From Prolixibacteraceae bacterium (GTDB taxonomy: Bacteria; Bacteroidota; Bacteroidia; Bacteroidales; Prolixibacteraceae): a DNA stretch of 5,571 bases. The translations under genes and the position numbers were made by a program. Shown piece after piece: positions 1 to 5,571 of this stretch. The notes beneath the pieces were generated by a model. The model was not told where the DNA came from. It made no database searches and saw only the letters and a program-made list of their open reading frames with translations. The DNA lies in NCBI GenBank assembly GCA_018399395.1, contig JAGYOI010000107.1, positions 1 through 5,571 of the forward strand, read 5' to 3'. The stretch's first letter is position 1. Every line of letters starts with the position of its first letter.

Positions 1-383
1 AGTTGAACGCTAAACCCGATAAGCCGGTAATGGTTTATGCCGACAGGAAAAGAATGTTGGAGGTTGTTGGCAACCTAGTGGTTAACGGTATTAAGTATGG
101 TAAGAAAGGCGGATGGGTTAAAGTGGGCTTTTTCGATATGAACGACCAGGTAATGGTTGAAGTAAAAGATAATGGCATTGGTATTGAAAATGCACATCAA
201 TCGCGTATATTCGAACGTTTTTACCGGGCCGACAAACATCGTTCGCGCGAACAGGGGGGTACCGGGTTAGGTCTTGCAATAGTGAAGCACATTATTGAAG
301 CTCATGATCAGACCATAAATGTAAAAAGTCAGGTTGATATTGGTACAACTTTTAATTTTACCTTGCAGAAAGCCCAGAATTAA
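1..383 (+). CDS. Sensor histidine kinase, C-terminal ATP-binding part (5' end outside window)
   Basis: This is the C-terminal catalytic domain of a membrane-type sensor histidine kinase, which autophosphorylates on a His and passes the phosphate to a response regulator. The readable frame starts at base 3 and is open to the window edge, so the TTG there is not a real start. Counting from that codon, the HATPase_c boxes appear in order: N-box NLVVNGIKYG (24-33, with the Mg-binding Asn at 28), G1 box DNGIGI (56-61), F-box IFERFYR (69-75) and G2 box GGTGLGLAIVKHI (85-97). The tail ends in the usual GTTFNFTL strand. The phosphoacceptor His, DHp helices and sensor domain lie upstream and cannot be judged. 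A response regulator follows 83 bp downstream on the same strand and is the likely partner. The overall style is that of PhoR-like kinases in Bacteroidota; the sensed signal is unknown. Confidence 0.95.
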   Translation, partial: LNAKPDKPVMVYADRKRMLEVVGNLVVNGIKYGKKGGWVKVGFFDMNDQVMVEVKDNGIGIENAHQSRIFERFYRADKHRSREQGGTGLGLAIVKHIIEAHDQTINVKSQVDIGTTFNFTLQKAQN

Positions 384-466
384 ATTAATTTAGTTAAGTT
401 TAATGATCAATTAACCACAAGTTTATATTGCAACTGTAATTTAACAGCCGTTTTAAAGCATATATT

Positions 467-1162
467 ATGAGTGAAGAAAAGAAAATCCTTCTGGTAGATG
501 ACGAGGTTGATATCCTTGAATTTATTAGTTATAATCTTGAAAAAGAAGGTTATAAGGTTTACACCGCGCAAAATGGAAAAGACGCGATCAAGATTGCTGA
601 GAAAAAGGATCCTGATTTAATCATACTGGATGTTATGATGCCCGAAATGGATGGCATTGTAACCTGTGAAGAACTCAGGAAAAAGCCAAAACTGAAAAGC
701 ACAGTTATAGCATTTTTAACGGCAAGGGGTGAAGATTATTCACAAATTGCCGGTTTTGAAGCCGGGGCTGATGATTATATCACAAAACCAATAAGACCAA
801 AGGTGCTATTGAGTCGTGTTAGGGCACTTATGAAACGTTCGCAGCTTATTGAGGATAATGAGCCGGTGGTAAGTGATAACTTAATTACTATTGGCGGTAT
901 AGTTATTGATCGTGAGCGTTATCTTATATCGGTTGATAATAAGGAAATGGTGTTGCCACGTAAAGAATTTGAATTGCTTTCTTTATTGGCATCCAAGCCC
1001 GGGAAAGTTTTTACCCGTGAAGAGATATACTCCTCGGTATGGGGTGAACAGGTTATTGTTGGCGACCGGACTATTGATGTACATATACGTAAACTTCGCG
1101 AGAAAATAGGGGATGAGCATATAAAAACACTCAAAGGAATTGGCTATAAGTTTGTTGAATAA
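467..1162 (+). CDS. OmpR/PhoB-family response regulator
   Basis: This is a cytoplasmic DNA-binding response regulator of 231 aa, the usual length for the OmpR/PhoB family. The receiver domain (about 5-124) has the acidic pair D11/D12, phosphoacceptor Asp55 in LDVMMPEMDG, the switch Thr85 in FLTAR, Tyr104, and the conserved Lys107 in the ITKP turn. A winged-helix output domain (about 140-231) has the GDRTIDVHIRKLREKI recognition helix (199-214) and the C-terminal wing IKTLKGIGYKFVE. All phosphorylation residues are intact. The kinase gene ends 83 bp upstream on the same strand, in the order kinase then regulator, so the two are very likely cognate partners. The sequence resembles regulators often labelled PhoB or PhoP in Bacteroidota, but phosphate control cannot be shown from here, so no symbol is given. 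The ATG at 467 is the first start giving a complete receiver domain; no clear Shine-Dalgarno precedes it. Confidence 0.97.
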   Translation: MSEEKKILLVDDEVDILEFISYNLEKEGYKVYTAQNGKDAIKIAEKKDPDLIILDVMMPEMDGIVTCEELRKKPKLKSTVIAFLTARGEDYSQIAGFEAGADDYITKPIRPKVLLSRVRALMKRSQLIEDNEPVVSDNLITIGGIVIDRERYLISVDNKEMVLPRKEFELLSLLASKPGKVFTREEIYSSVWGEQVIVGDRTIDVHIRKLREKIGDEHIKTLKGIGYKFVE

Positions 1163-1174
1163 GTTTTTTTTAGT

Positions 1175-1200
1175 GGCTTATCAATAAAAAAAGCCTTTTC
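1175..1200 (+). terminator. Possible weak intrinsic terminator after the response regulator
   Basis: GGCTT (1175-1179) can pair with AAGCC (1191-1195) across an 11-base A-rich loop, and TTTTC follows. The stem is only 5 bp and the T-tract is interrupted, so this is at best a weak terminator. It sits 12 bp after the regulator stop codon and just ahead of the lipoprotein promoter candidate, a sensible place for one. Confidence 0.3.
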
Positions 1201-1226
1201 TTATTGCATTTATCTCCTTAATTTTG
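1196..1226 (+). promoter_or_regulatory. Candidate Bacteroidota-type promoter for the SPOR lipoprotein gene
   Basis: TAATTTTG at 1219-1226 is an exact match to the Bacteroidota -7 consensus TAnnTTTG. TTTT at 1196-1199, separated from it by 19 bases, could be an imperfect -33 box (consensus TTTG). Transcription would then begin around 1230-1234. That leaves almost no leader before the ATG at 1237 but a normal one before the ATG at 1270. The region is AT-rich, so a chance match is possible. Confidence 0.5.
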
Positions 1227-1269
1227 TTTATTATATATGAATGAAGTAATAACCAAAAATTGTGAAGTC

Positions 1270-1704
1270 ATGAGAATATATGTTATCATTTCGGTTATTG
1301 TAATTTTAATAGTTGCAGGATGCCGTCGTAAACCGGCCGATGACTATGATTACTATGAACCGGCAAAAAAGGATACAGCTACAGAGGTTGTTGATACGAC
1401 TAAAAAAGTAGCGGTGAAAGAGCCTGAACCTAAGGTTAAAGAAGATGTTGTAAAACCTGTTGATGTTGATGCCCCTTACTTTATTGTAGTGGCAAGTTAT
1501 ACTGTTAAGGATTTTGCAATCGACCAAAAAGAAGAAATGGAAGAAGAAGGTTTAAAACCGGCCATTATTATGACAAACGACGACGGTTGGTATAAATTAG
1601 CGGTACAATCGTTTGATTCTTTTGAAATGGCAAAAAAATCATTGGCAGAATTAAAAGAAAAAGGTGGCATTTATAGCGATGCCATGATTGTTTACAAAAA
1701 GTAA
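1270..1704 (+). CDS. SPOR-domain lipoprotein
   Basis: This is a small exported lipoprotein of 144 aa from the chosen start. Residues 1-18 form a type II signal peptide: a short Met-Arg start, a run of I/V/L, then lipobox VAGC with Cys18 as the lipidated residue. A low-complexity linker rich in K, E, D, P and V follows (about 30-67). A C-terminal SPOR domain (about 68-144) begins at APYFIVVASY and contains WYKLAVQSFDSFEMAKKSLAEL. SPOR domains bind glycan strands lacking stem peptides, often at division sites, so the protein probably sits in the periplasm, anchored to a membrane and touching peptidoglycan. An in-frame ATG at 1237 would add 11 residues (MNEVITKNCEV) ahead of the signal peptide. 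I prefer 1270 because it gives a normal signal peptide and fits the promoter at 1219-1226. The 3' end overlaps the convergent PAP2-like gene by 13 bp. Its division role is inferred from the domain only. Confidence 0.9.
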   Translation: MRIYVIISVIVILIVAGCRRKPADDYDYYEPAKKDTATEVVDTTKKVAVKEPEPKVKEDVVKPVDVDAPYFIVVASYTVKDFAIDQKEEMEEEGLKPAIIMTNDDGWYKLAVQSFDSFEMAKKSLAELKEKGGIYSDAMIVYKK

Positions 1705-2309
1705 ATAATTGAAAACATAAAAACTGAACTGATTCCTAACCCGGCATAAACTTGTGCCGGGTTATGTTTTTTTAGATATAGCCTTGAAGAGCATACAAGC
1801 CCCGATACAATTATTGCTGCAATAATATAAGCGGTCAGGTCAATTCCATACTTCAGGGAAACAGCTATTAATAAAGCTGTAAAACCACCCATGCCCGATG
1901 CGTGCCCCGAAATTTTCCATTTCATGGTAATAAAAAACAAAACAATAAGAATGAGGCATGTGGCCAGCATAAATAATTTGTAAACATTTGGAACCGGTAG
2001 CTTACCCAATAGCTGGGCACCAAGCAGAATACTAAAAGCACTGAATATATAAGGTAACAAACGTTCCCTGTGGTGCATCATATTGTAATTAATACGTTTG
2101 CTTGCAGCCATCAGCATTACAAAAAACATGGGCAATACAAATGTTGAAACAAAAATAATACCGATAAGAATATTTCGCATTTTTGGGGTATACAGTTCAA
2201 CGCCGGGCATGTTGAAGTATACAATCAGAAAACCCATAGTTGGCATCAAAAATGGATTGAACACGAAAGAAAATAATTGTGCTGTGCTTTTCAGTATTTT
2301 ATCAGTCAT
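1692..2309 (-). CDS. PAP2-like integral membrane protein with altered catalytic motifs
   Basis: This 205-aa polytopic membrane protein has about six hydrophobic segments (near 12-33, 46-69, 87-104, 110-128, 141-172 and 189-205). It resembles the PAP2 acid-phosphatase fold, whose members dephosphorylate lipid phosphates such as phosphatidate, undecaprenyl pyrophosphate or lipid A. Motif 2 reads ISGH (133-136) in place of PSGH. Motif 3 reads S175-R176, five residues, H182, three residues, then Gln186 where Asp is canonical. Motif 1 is recognisable only as RERLLP (81-86), not KX6RP. Both catalytic histidines are therefore present while the supporting Asp is replaced; activity and substrate are uncertain. 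The start lies 9 bp after the rpoN stop, indicating co-transcription with rpoN and asnS. The last codons overlap the convergent lipoprotein gene, and the 3' end carries that gene's terminator. No terminator for this gene is visible downstream. Confidence 0.85.
   Translation of the reverse strand: MTDKILKSTAQLFSFVFNPFLMPTMGFLIVYFNMPGVELYTPKMRNILIGIIFVSTFVLPMFFVMLMAASKRINYNMMHHRERLLPYIFSAFSILLGAQLLGKLPVPNVYKLFMLATCLILIVLFFITMKWKISGHASGMGGFTALLIAVSLKYGIDLTAYIIAAIIVSGLVCSSRLYLKKHNPAQVYAGLGISSVFMFSIIYFL
1737..1773 (+). terminator. Strong intrinsic terminator of the SPOR lipoprotein gene
   Basis: A perfect 10-bp stem, TAACCCGGCA (1737-1746) with TGCCGGGTTA (1755-1764), closes an 8-base loop and is followed by TG and seven Ts (1767-1773). 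It lies 32 bp past the lipoprotein stop, as expected for its terminator. Read on the - strand the hairpin has no T-tract after it, so it should work in one direction only. The whole element is inside the coding region of the convergent PAP2-like gene, spanning codons about 179-191. Confidence 0.88.
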
Positions 2310-2318
2310 TGTTTTGTT

Positions 2319-3770
2319 TTATAAAATTTTTCTCAAACGGGCAACCTGAATGCCAAGCTGTTCACGGTATTTGGCAACCGTGCGCCGGGCAATCGGGAAT
2401 CCTTTTTCTTTTAAAATCTGAGCAAGTTTGTCGTCGGTAACGGGCTTGCGTTTATCTTCATTTTCAATTACCTCTTTCAAAATCCCTTTAATTCTTCGTG
2501 TTGAAACTTCTTCGCCCGACTGATCGTGCATGCTTTCGCTGAAAAAATATTTCAATGGATATATCCCGAAATGAGTTTGTATGTATTTACTGTTCGATAC
2601 CCTCGATATGGTTGATATATCAAGGCCGGTTTCTTCGGCAATATCTTTCAGTATCATGGGTTTGAGCTTATTTTCATCCCCCTCGATGAAAAACTCTTTT
2701 TGGTATTCGAGTATGGCATTCATGGTTAACAACAATGTTTGATGACGTTGTTTTACGGCATCGATAAACCACTTGGCACTATCGAGTTTTTGTTTTACAA
2801 AGGTGATGGCTTCTTTTTGGTCCTTCGACCGCTTTTTCTTATTTTCATTGTATGCTTTTAGCATATTGGCGTAATGCGAGCTTACTTTGAGATCGGGAAT
2901 ATTGCCCCGTGTTAAATAAACCTGCAGCTCCCCTTCAACTACTTCAAGTGTGAAATCAGGTACTACAACTTGGTTGTTGCGACTTGCAGGACTACTGTGC
3001 GAGCTCCCGGGCTTGGGGTTCAGGTGCATAATTTCTTCCATGGCATCGCGAAGTTCATCTTCGTCTATGTCGAGCCGTTGCATGATCTTTTCGTAATGCT
3101 TTTTCGAAAATTCATCAAAATAGTCGCGTATCAACCGTATGGCATTTTCCACAACTTCTGTTTGATGTTCCTTCCGATTTAGCTGGAGAAGCAAACATTC
3201 ACGAAGGTTGCGCGCACCAATACCTGGTGGGTCAAGTTCCTGTATGATCGCGAGCAACCGTTCCATTTCTTCGTCATTTACTTCAATGTTCATCGAAAAT
3301 GCCAGGTCATCGACCATCGATTCTAAATCGCGACGAAGATAACCGTCTTCATCAATGTTCCCAATGATATACTCGGCAAGCATTTGTTCATGTTCGTTGA
3401 GGTTGACCAGCCCGAGTTGTTCGGCCAGGTATTCATGAAAAGTTGAACCGATGCTAAAGGGGATATCTTCCTTTTTATCGTCTTTCGAGTAATTGTTGGT
3501 TTTGTATTTATACGACGGCTCATCGTTCAGGTATTCTTCAATTGAAATGTCGCTATCAGATTCTTCTTTGGGTTCTTTGTCTTCTTCCTCCCGTTGTTCC
3601 CCTTCGCGATGATTATCGTCAACATCTAATACCGGATTTTCTTCCAGCTCACGCTTAACACGTTGTTCGAGCTGAATAGCAGGAAGCTCCAACAACTTTA
3701 TCATTTGTATTTGTTGTGGTGATAACTTTTGAAGAAGCTTTTGTTGTATCGTGAGATTTTGTCCGGCCAT
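2319..3770 (-). CDS. rpoN: RNA polymerase sigma-54 factor
   Basis: Sigma-54 directs RNA polymerase to -24/-12 promoters (GG and GC elements) and needs an AAA+ activator to open DNA. The protein is 483 aa, a normal length. Region I (1-50) is the activator-responsive segment, with QQKLLQKLSPQQIQMIKLLELP and ELEENPVL. Region II (about 51-103) is a strongly acidic, charged linker. The core-binding domain (about 105-300) includes LDPPGIGARNLRECL (179-193) and NPKPG (251-255). The DNA-binding part has the SAKWFIDAVKQRHQTL helix (331-346), a helix-turn-helix at 374-396 (LKDIAEETGLDISTISRV) and an exact RpoN box ARRTVAKYRE at 461-470. It lies 48 bp after asnS and 9 bp before the PAP2-like gene on the same strand. 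No sigma-54 activator gene and no -24/-12 promoter was found in this window, so its regulon cannot be inferred here. All regions appear intact. Confidence 0.98.
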   Translation of the reverse strand: MAGQNLTIQQKLLQKLSPQQIQMIKLLELPAIQLEQRVKRELEENPVLDVDDNHREGEQREEEDKEPKEESDSDISIEEYLNDEPSYKYKTNNYSKDDKKEDIPFSIGSTFHEYLAEQLGLVNLNEHEQMLAEYIIGNIDEDGYLRRDLESMVDDLAFSMNIEVNDEEMERLLAIIQELDPPGIGARNLRECLLLQLNRKEHQTEVVENAIRLIRDYFDEFSKKHYEKIMQRLDIDEDELRDAMEEIMHLNPKPGSSHSSPASRNNQVVVPDFTLEVVEGELQVYLTRGNIPDLKVSSHYANMLKAYNENKKKRSKDQKEAITFVKQKLDSAKWFIDAVKQRHQTLLLTMNAILEYQKEFFIEGDENKLKPMILKDIAEETGLDISTISRVSNSKYIQTHFGIYPLKYFFSESMHDQSGEEVSTRRIKGILKEVIENEDKRKPVTDDKLAQILKEKGFPIARRTVAKYREQLGIQVARLRKIL

Positions 3771-3818
3771 TCTTTTAAAATCTGTTTTTGTTTATCGAGC
3801 TAAATTTATAGAATTCAT

Positions 3819-5255
3819 TTAAAATTCACAATTCTTAGGTGCACGGGGGAAAGGTATTACGTCGCGGATGTTGGTCATGCCGGTAACAAATGTAATTAAG
3901 CGTTCAAAGCCTAAGCCAAAACCACTGTGCGGAACTGACCCGTAACGACGGGTGTCGAGGTACCAATCCATGTCTTCAAGCGGAATGTCCATGGCTTCCA
4001 TTTTTTCAACAAGCACATCGTAACGTTCTTCACGCTGTGAACCACCAATGATTTCACCAATTTGTGGAAACAGAACGTCCATTGCTGCCACGGTTTTATT
4101 ATCTTCATTTACTTTCATATAGAAAGCTTTAATGTTGGCCGGGTAATCGATAAGGATAACCGGTTTTTTGAAATGTTTCTCAACCAGGTAGCGCTCATGC
4201 TCGCTTTGTAAATCGGTACCAAAACCTTCAACCGGATATTTGAATTTGCCTTTTTTGGCCGGTTTTGAATTTTGAAGAATATTGATAGCATCGGTATATG
4301 TAAGTCGTACAAATTCGTTTTCGGCCACAAAATTCAATTTCTCGATAAGCTCCATCGAGCGTTGATCCTGTGGTTTGTTTTTTTCTTCCTGTTGCTGGCG
4401 TTGGCTCAGGAATTTCAAATCGGTCTGGCAGTTTTCAAGTGCGTAGTTAATAAGGTATTTCAAAAATTCTTCGGCCAGGTCCATGTTGTCGTTCAGGTCA
4501 CAGAAAGCCATTTCGGGTTCTATCATCCAAAACTCGGCAAGGTGGCGCGATGTGTTTGAATTTTCGGCCCTGAATGTTGGCCCGAAAGTATATATTTTTG
4601 ATAAAGCTAATGCTGCCAATTCTCCTTCAAGTTGACCTGAAACTGTTAAGTTGGTTTTCTTGCCAAAGAAATCTTCGCTGTAATCAATGCTGCCGTCTTC
4701 CTTGCGTGGTGGGTTTTCCATATCAAGTGTCGATACCTGGAACATTTCTCCGGCTCCTTCGGCATCCGATGATGTGATGATGGGTGTGTGTATGTTAAAA
4801 AATCCTTTCTCGGTAAAAAATTTATGAACAGCGAAAATCATAGCATGGCGAACCCGCGCAATGGCACTGAATGTGTTGGTGCGGTAGCGCAGGTGGGCAA
4901 TTTCGCGTAAAAATTCCAGACTGTGGCGTTTGGGCTGCAGCGGGTATTTGTAGGGATCGGCTTCGCCAATTACTTCAATCTCTTTGGCAATAAGTTCAAC
5001 GTTTTGTTGCCCTTGCGACTCAACCAATTCGCCAATAACTGAAAGTGCCGCACCGGTGTTAACCTTTCTCAGGATTTCATTTCCAAAGATATTTACATCG
5101 GCAACAATTTGTAAATTATCAAGTACGGTTCCATCATTCAAATTGATGAAATTTACATTTTTGCTTTCGCGCTTTGTTCGTACCCATCCGTTAACTTTTA
5201 CGGTATTTCCTATTGCTTCCGTTTGTAAAATTTCTTTGATTTCCTGACGTTTCAT
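3819..5255 (-). CDS. asnS: Asparaginyl-tRNA synthetase
   Basis: This cytoplasmic class IIb aminoacyl-tRNA synthetase attaches asparagine to tRNA-Asn using ATP. It is 478 aa, close to the usual 460-470. The N-terminal OB-fold anticodon-binding domain (about 15-100) contains [19 protein letters not shown] and NDGT. The catalytic domain shows motif 1 around 145-161 ([16 protein letters not shown]), motif 2 at 228-248 ([19 protein letters not shown]-contacting Arg229) and motif 3 at 445-470 (GFGLGFERL with Arg452), ending in the family-typical PRAPKNCEF tail. The AEFWMIEPE stretch and this tail indicate the asparagine rather than the aspartate or lysine enzyme. It is the first gene of a likely operon with rpoN and the PAP2-like gene. 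A TACCTTTG promoter box lies about 32 bp upstream of its ATG. Its presence implies direct tRNA-Asn charging, though an amidotransferase route elsewhere is not excluded. Confidence 0.98.
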   Translation of the reverse strand: MKRQEIKEILQTEAIGNTVKVNGWVRTKRESKNVNFINLNDGTVLDNLQIVADVNIFGNEILRKVNTGAALSVIGELVESQGQQNVELIAKEIEVIGEADPYKYPLQPKRHSLEFLREIAHLRYRTNTFSAIARVRHAMIFAVHKFFTEKGFFNIHTPIITSSDAEGAGEMFQVSTLDMENPPRKEDGSIDYSEDFFGKKTNLTVSGQLEGELAALALSKIYTFGPTFRAENSNTSRHLAEFWMIEPEMAFCDLNDNMDLAEEFLKYLINYALENCQTDLKFLSQRQQQEEKNKPQDQRSMELIEKLNFVAENEFVRLTYTDAINILQNSKPAKKGKFKYPVEGFGTDLQSEHERYLVEKHFKKPVILIDYPANIKAFYMKVNEDNKTVAAMDVLFPQIGEIIGGSQREERYDVLVEKMEAMDIPLEDMDWYLDTRRYGSVPHSGFGLGFERLITFVTGMTNIRDVIPFPRAPKNCEF

Positions 5256-5286
5256 TATTTTTATGTTTTTGAAATTTTATGAAACG

Positions 5287-5294
5287 CAAAGGTA
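5287..5294 (-). promoter_or_regulatory. Bacteroidota-type -7 promoter element upstream of asnS
   Basis: On the - strand this reads TACCTTTG, an exact match to the TAnnTTTG -7 consensus of the Bacteroidota primary sigma factor. Transcription would begin about 5 bases downstream, giving a leader of roughly 25 bases before the asnS ATG. A -33 TTG is not at the ideal spacing: the nearest, at 5319-5321, is 24 bases away. It is the best promoter candidate for the asnS-rpoN-PAP2 unit. Confidence 0.6.
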
Positions 5295-5367
5295 AAATTT
5301 TTTGTATAAATGAAGCTTCAATTTAATTCTATGTTGCGGAGCTTGAAATAGATTTAATAATAGCTGT

Positions 5368-5402
5368 AAAAAGAAAAGACTGTCATTGAATGACAGTCTT
5401 TT
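5368..5402 (-). terminator. Intrinsic terminator of the thioredoxin gene
   Basis: A 13-bp perfect inverted repeat (AAAAGACTGTCAT at 5374-5386 with its complement at 5390-5402) has a 3-base loop. On the - strand it continues into a TTTTCTTTTT tract. It starts 31 bp after the thioredoxin stop codon and separates that gene from the asnS promoter. The + strand side also ends in TTTT, so some bidirectional activity is possible, although no + strand gene approaches it. Confidence 0.88.
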
Positions 5403-5433
5403 ACAATATAAATTGAAATAAATAATTTCGAAA

Positions 5434-5571
5434 TTACATTAGCGCGTCAATTTTTTGGGCGATAACCGTTTTGGGGACTGCGCCAACTTGTTTGTCGGCT
5501 ACTTCGCCATTCTTAAAAAACAAGATGGTTGGTATATTGCGGATACCATATTTTGCCGGAATTGCAGGGTT
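5434..5571 (-). CDS. trxA: Thioredoxin, C-terminal 45 residues (5' end outside window)
   Basis: This is the C-terminal part of a thioredoxin, a cytoplasmic disulfide reductase. The frame is open to the window edge and gives 45 residues, beginning NPAIPAKYGIRNIPTILFF and ending KIDALM before TAA. The match to the end of classical thioredoxin (E. coli NPGTAPKYGIRGIPTLLLF) is nearly continuous. It includes the IPT segment carrying the cis-proline that packs against the active site, the FKNGE turn, the VGA glycine and the final helix. The CGPC active-site motif lies before the window edge and cannot be seen, so a thioredoxin-like variant is not formally excluded, but length and motif spacing fit a stand-alone thioredoxin with no extra C-terminal domain. 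A strong terminator follows, so it is transcriptionally separate from asnS. Confidence 0.92.
   Translation of the reverse strand, partial: NPAIPAKYGIRNIPTILFFKNGEVADKQVGAVPKTVIAQKIDALM

Noticed and set aside
906..1134. Two short open frames inside the response regulator gene, one on each strand.
   Set aside because: They overlap the conserved winged-helix domain of the regulator and have no independent support.
1288..1360. A surface-export signal after the lipoprotein Cys (acidic pair in CRRKPADD).
   Set aside because: The acidic residues are further from the Cys than in described Bacteroidota export signals and two Args follow the Cys directly. The SPOR domain also points to a periplasmic place.
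2098..2349. Open frames on the strand opposite to the PAP2-like, rpoN and asnS genes (for example 2098-2349, 2970-3182, 4272-4559, 4984-5247).
   Set aside because: Each lies entirely or mostly over a well-supported gene, shows no recognisable domain, and looks like a shadow of coding sequence on the other strand.
2773..2790. TTGGCACTATCG on the + strand, recalling a sigma-54 promoter (TGGCAC-N5-TTGC).
   Set aside because: The -12 half after five bases is AGTT, not TTGC, and the site is inside the rpoN coding region on the opposite strand. The similar TGGCAC near 4862 fails for the same reason.
3801..3831. Possible internal promoter for rpoN on the - strand: TTG (3829-3831), 20 bases, TAAATTTA (3801-3808).
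   Set aside because: The spacing is plausible but the -7 box lacks its final G, the sequence is very AT-rich and TAAATTTA is palindromic, so a chance match is likely.
3420..4482. An 11-base word TTCGGCCAGGT occurring in both rpoN (near 3420) and asnS (near 4471).
   Set aside because: It encodes Leu-Ala-Glu in the same frame in both genes, and two copies in coding DNA do not suggest a regulatory repeat.

Overview
The window looks like an ordinary housekeeping stretch of a Bacteroidota chromosome, probably a Bacteroidales- or Marinilabiliales-type relative. Three things suggest this: close agreement of all proteins with the forms known from that phylum, promoter-like TAnnTTTG boxes instead of E. 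coli-type -10 boxes, and no clear Shine-Dalgarno sequences ahead of the starts. Base composition is moderately AT-rich, and codon use shows no obvious break between genes.

Left part, + strand: the C-terminal ATP-binding end of a sensor histidine kinase (cut by the window edge), then a complete OmpR/PhoB-type response regulator, then a small SPOR-domain lipoprotein that appears to have its own promoter. A strong intrinsic terminator ends this block. It lies inside the 3' end of the next gene, which is on the opposite strand.

Middle and right, - strand: asnS (asparaginyl-tRNA synthetase), rpoN (sigma-54) and a PAP2-like membrane protein follow each other with gaps of 48 and 9 bp, and so probably form one operon driven from a TACCTTTG promoter upstream of asnS. 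Upstream of that promoter lies the intrinsic terminator and C-terminal end of a thioredoxin gene, also on the - strand and cut by the window edge.

The genes work as separate units: phosphorelay signalling, cell-envelope or peptidoglycan binding, translation, alternative transcription initiation, lipid-phosphate-type membrane chemistry, and thiol redox. I see no tRNA or rRNA gene, mobile element, CRISPR array or phage gene, and no convincing new system. The most unusual feature is the convergent junction near 1692-1773. There a complete intrinsic terminator for the lipoprotein gene is encoded through the third catalytic-motif region of the PAP2-like gene. That PAP2-like protein also has altered catalytic motifs.
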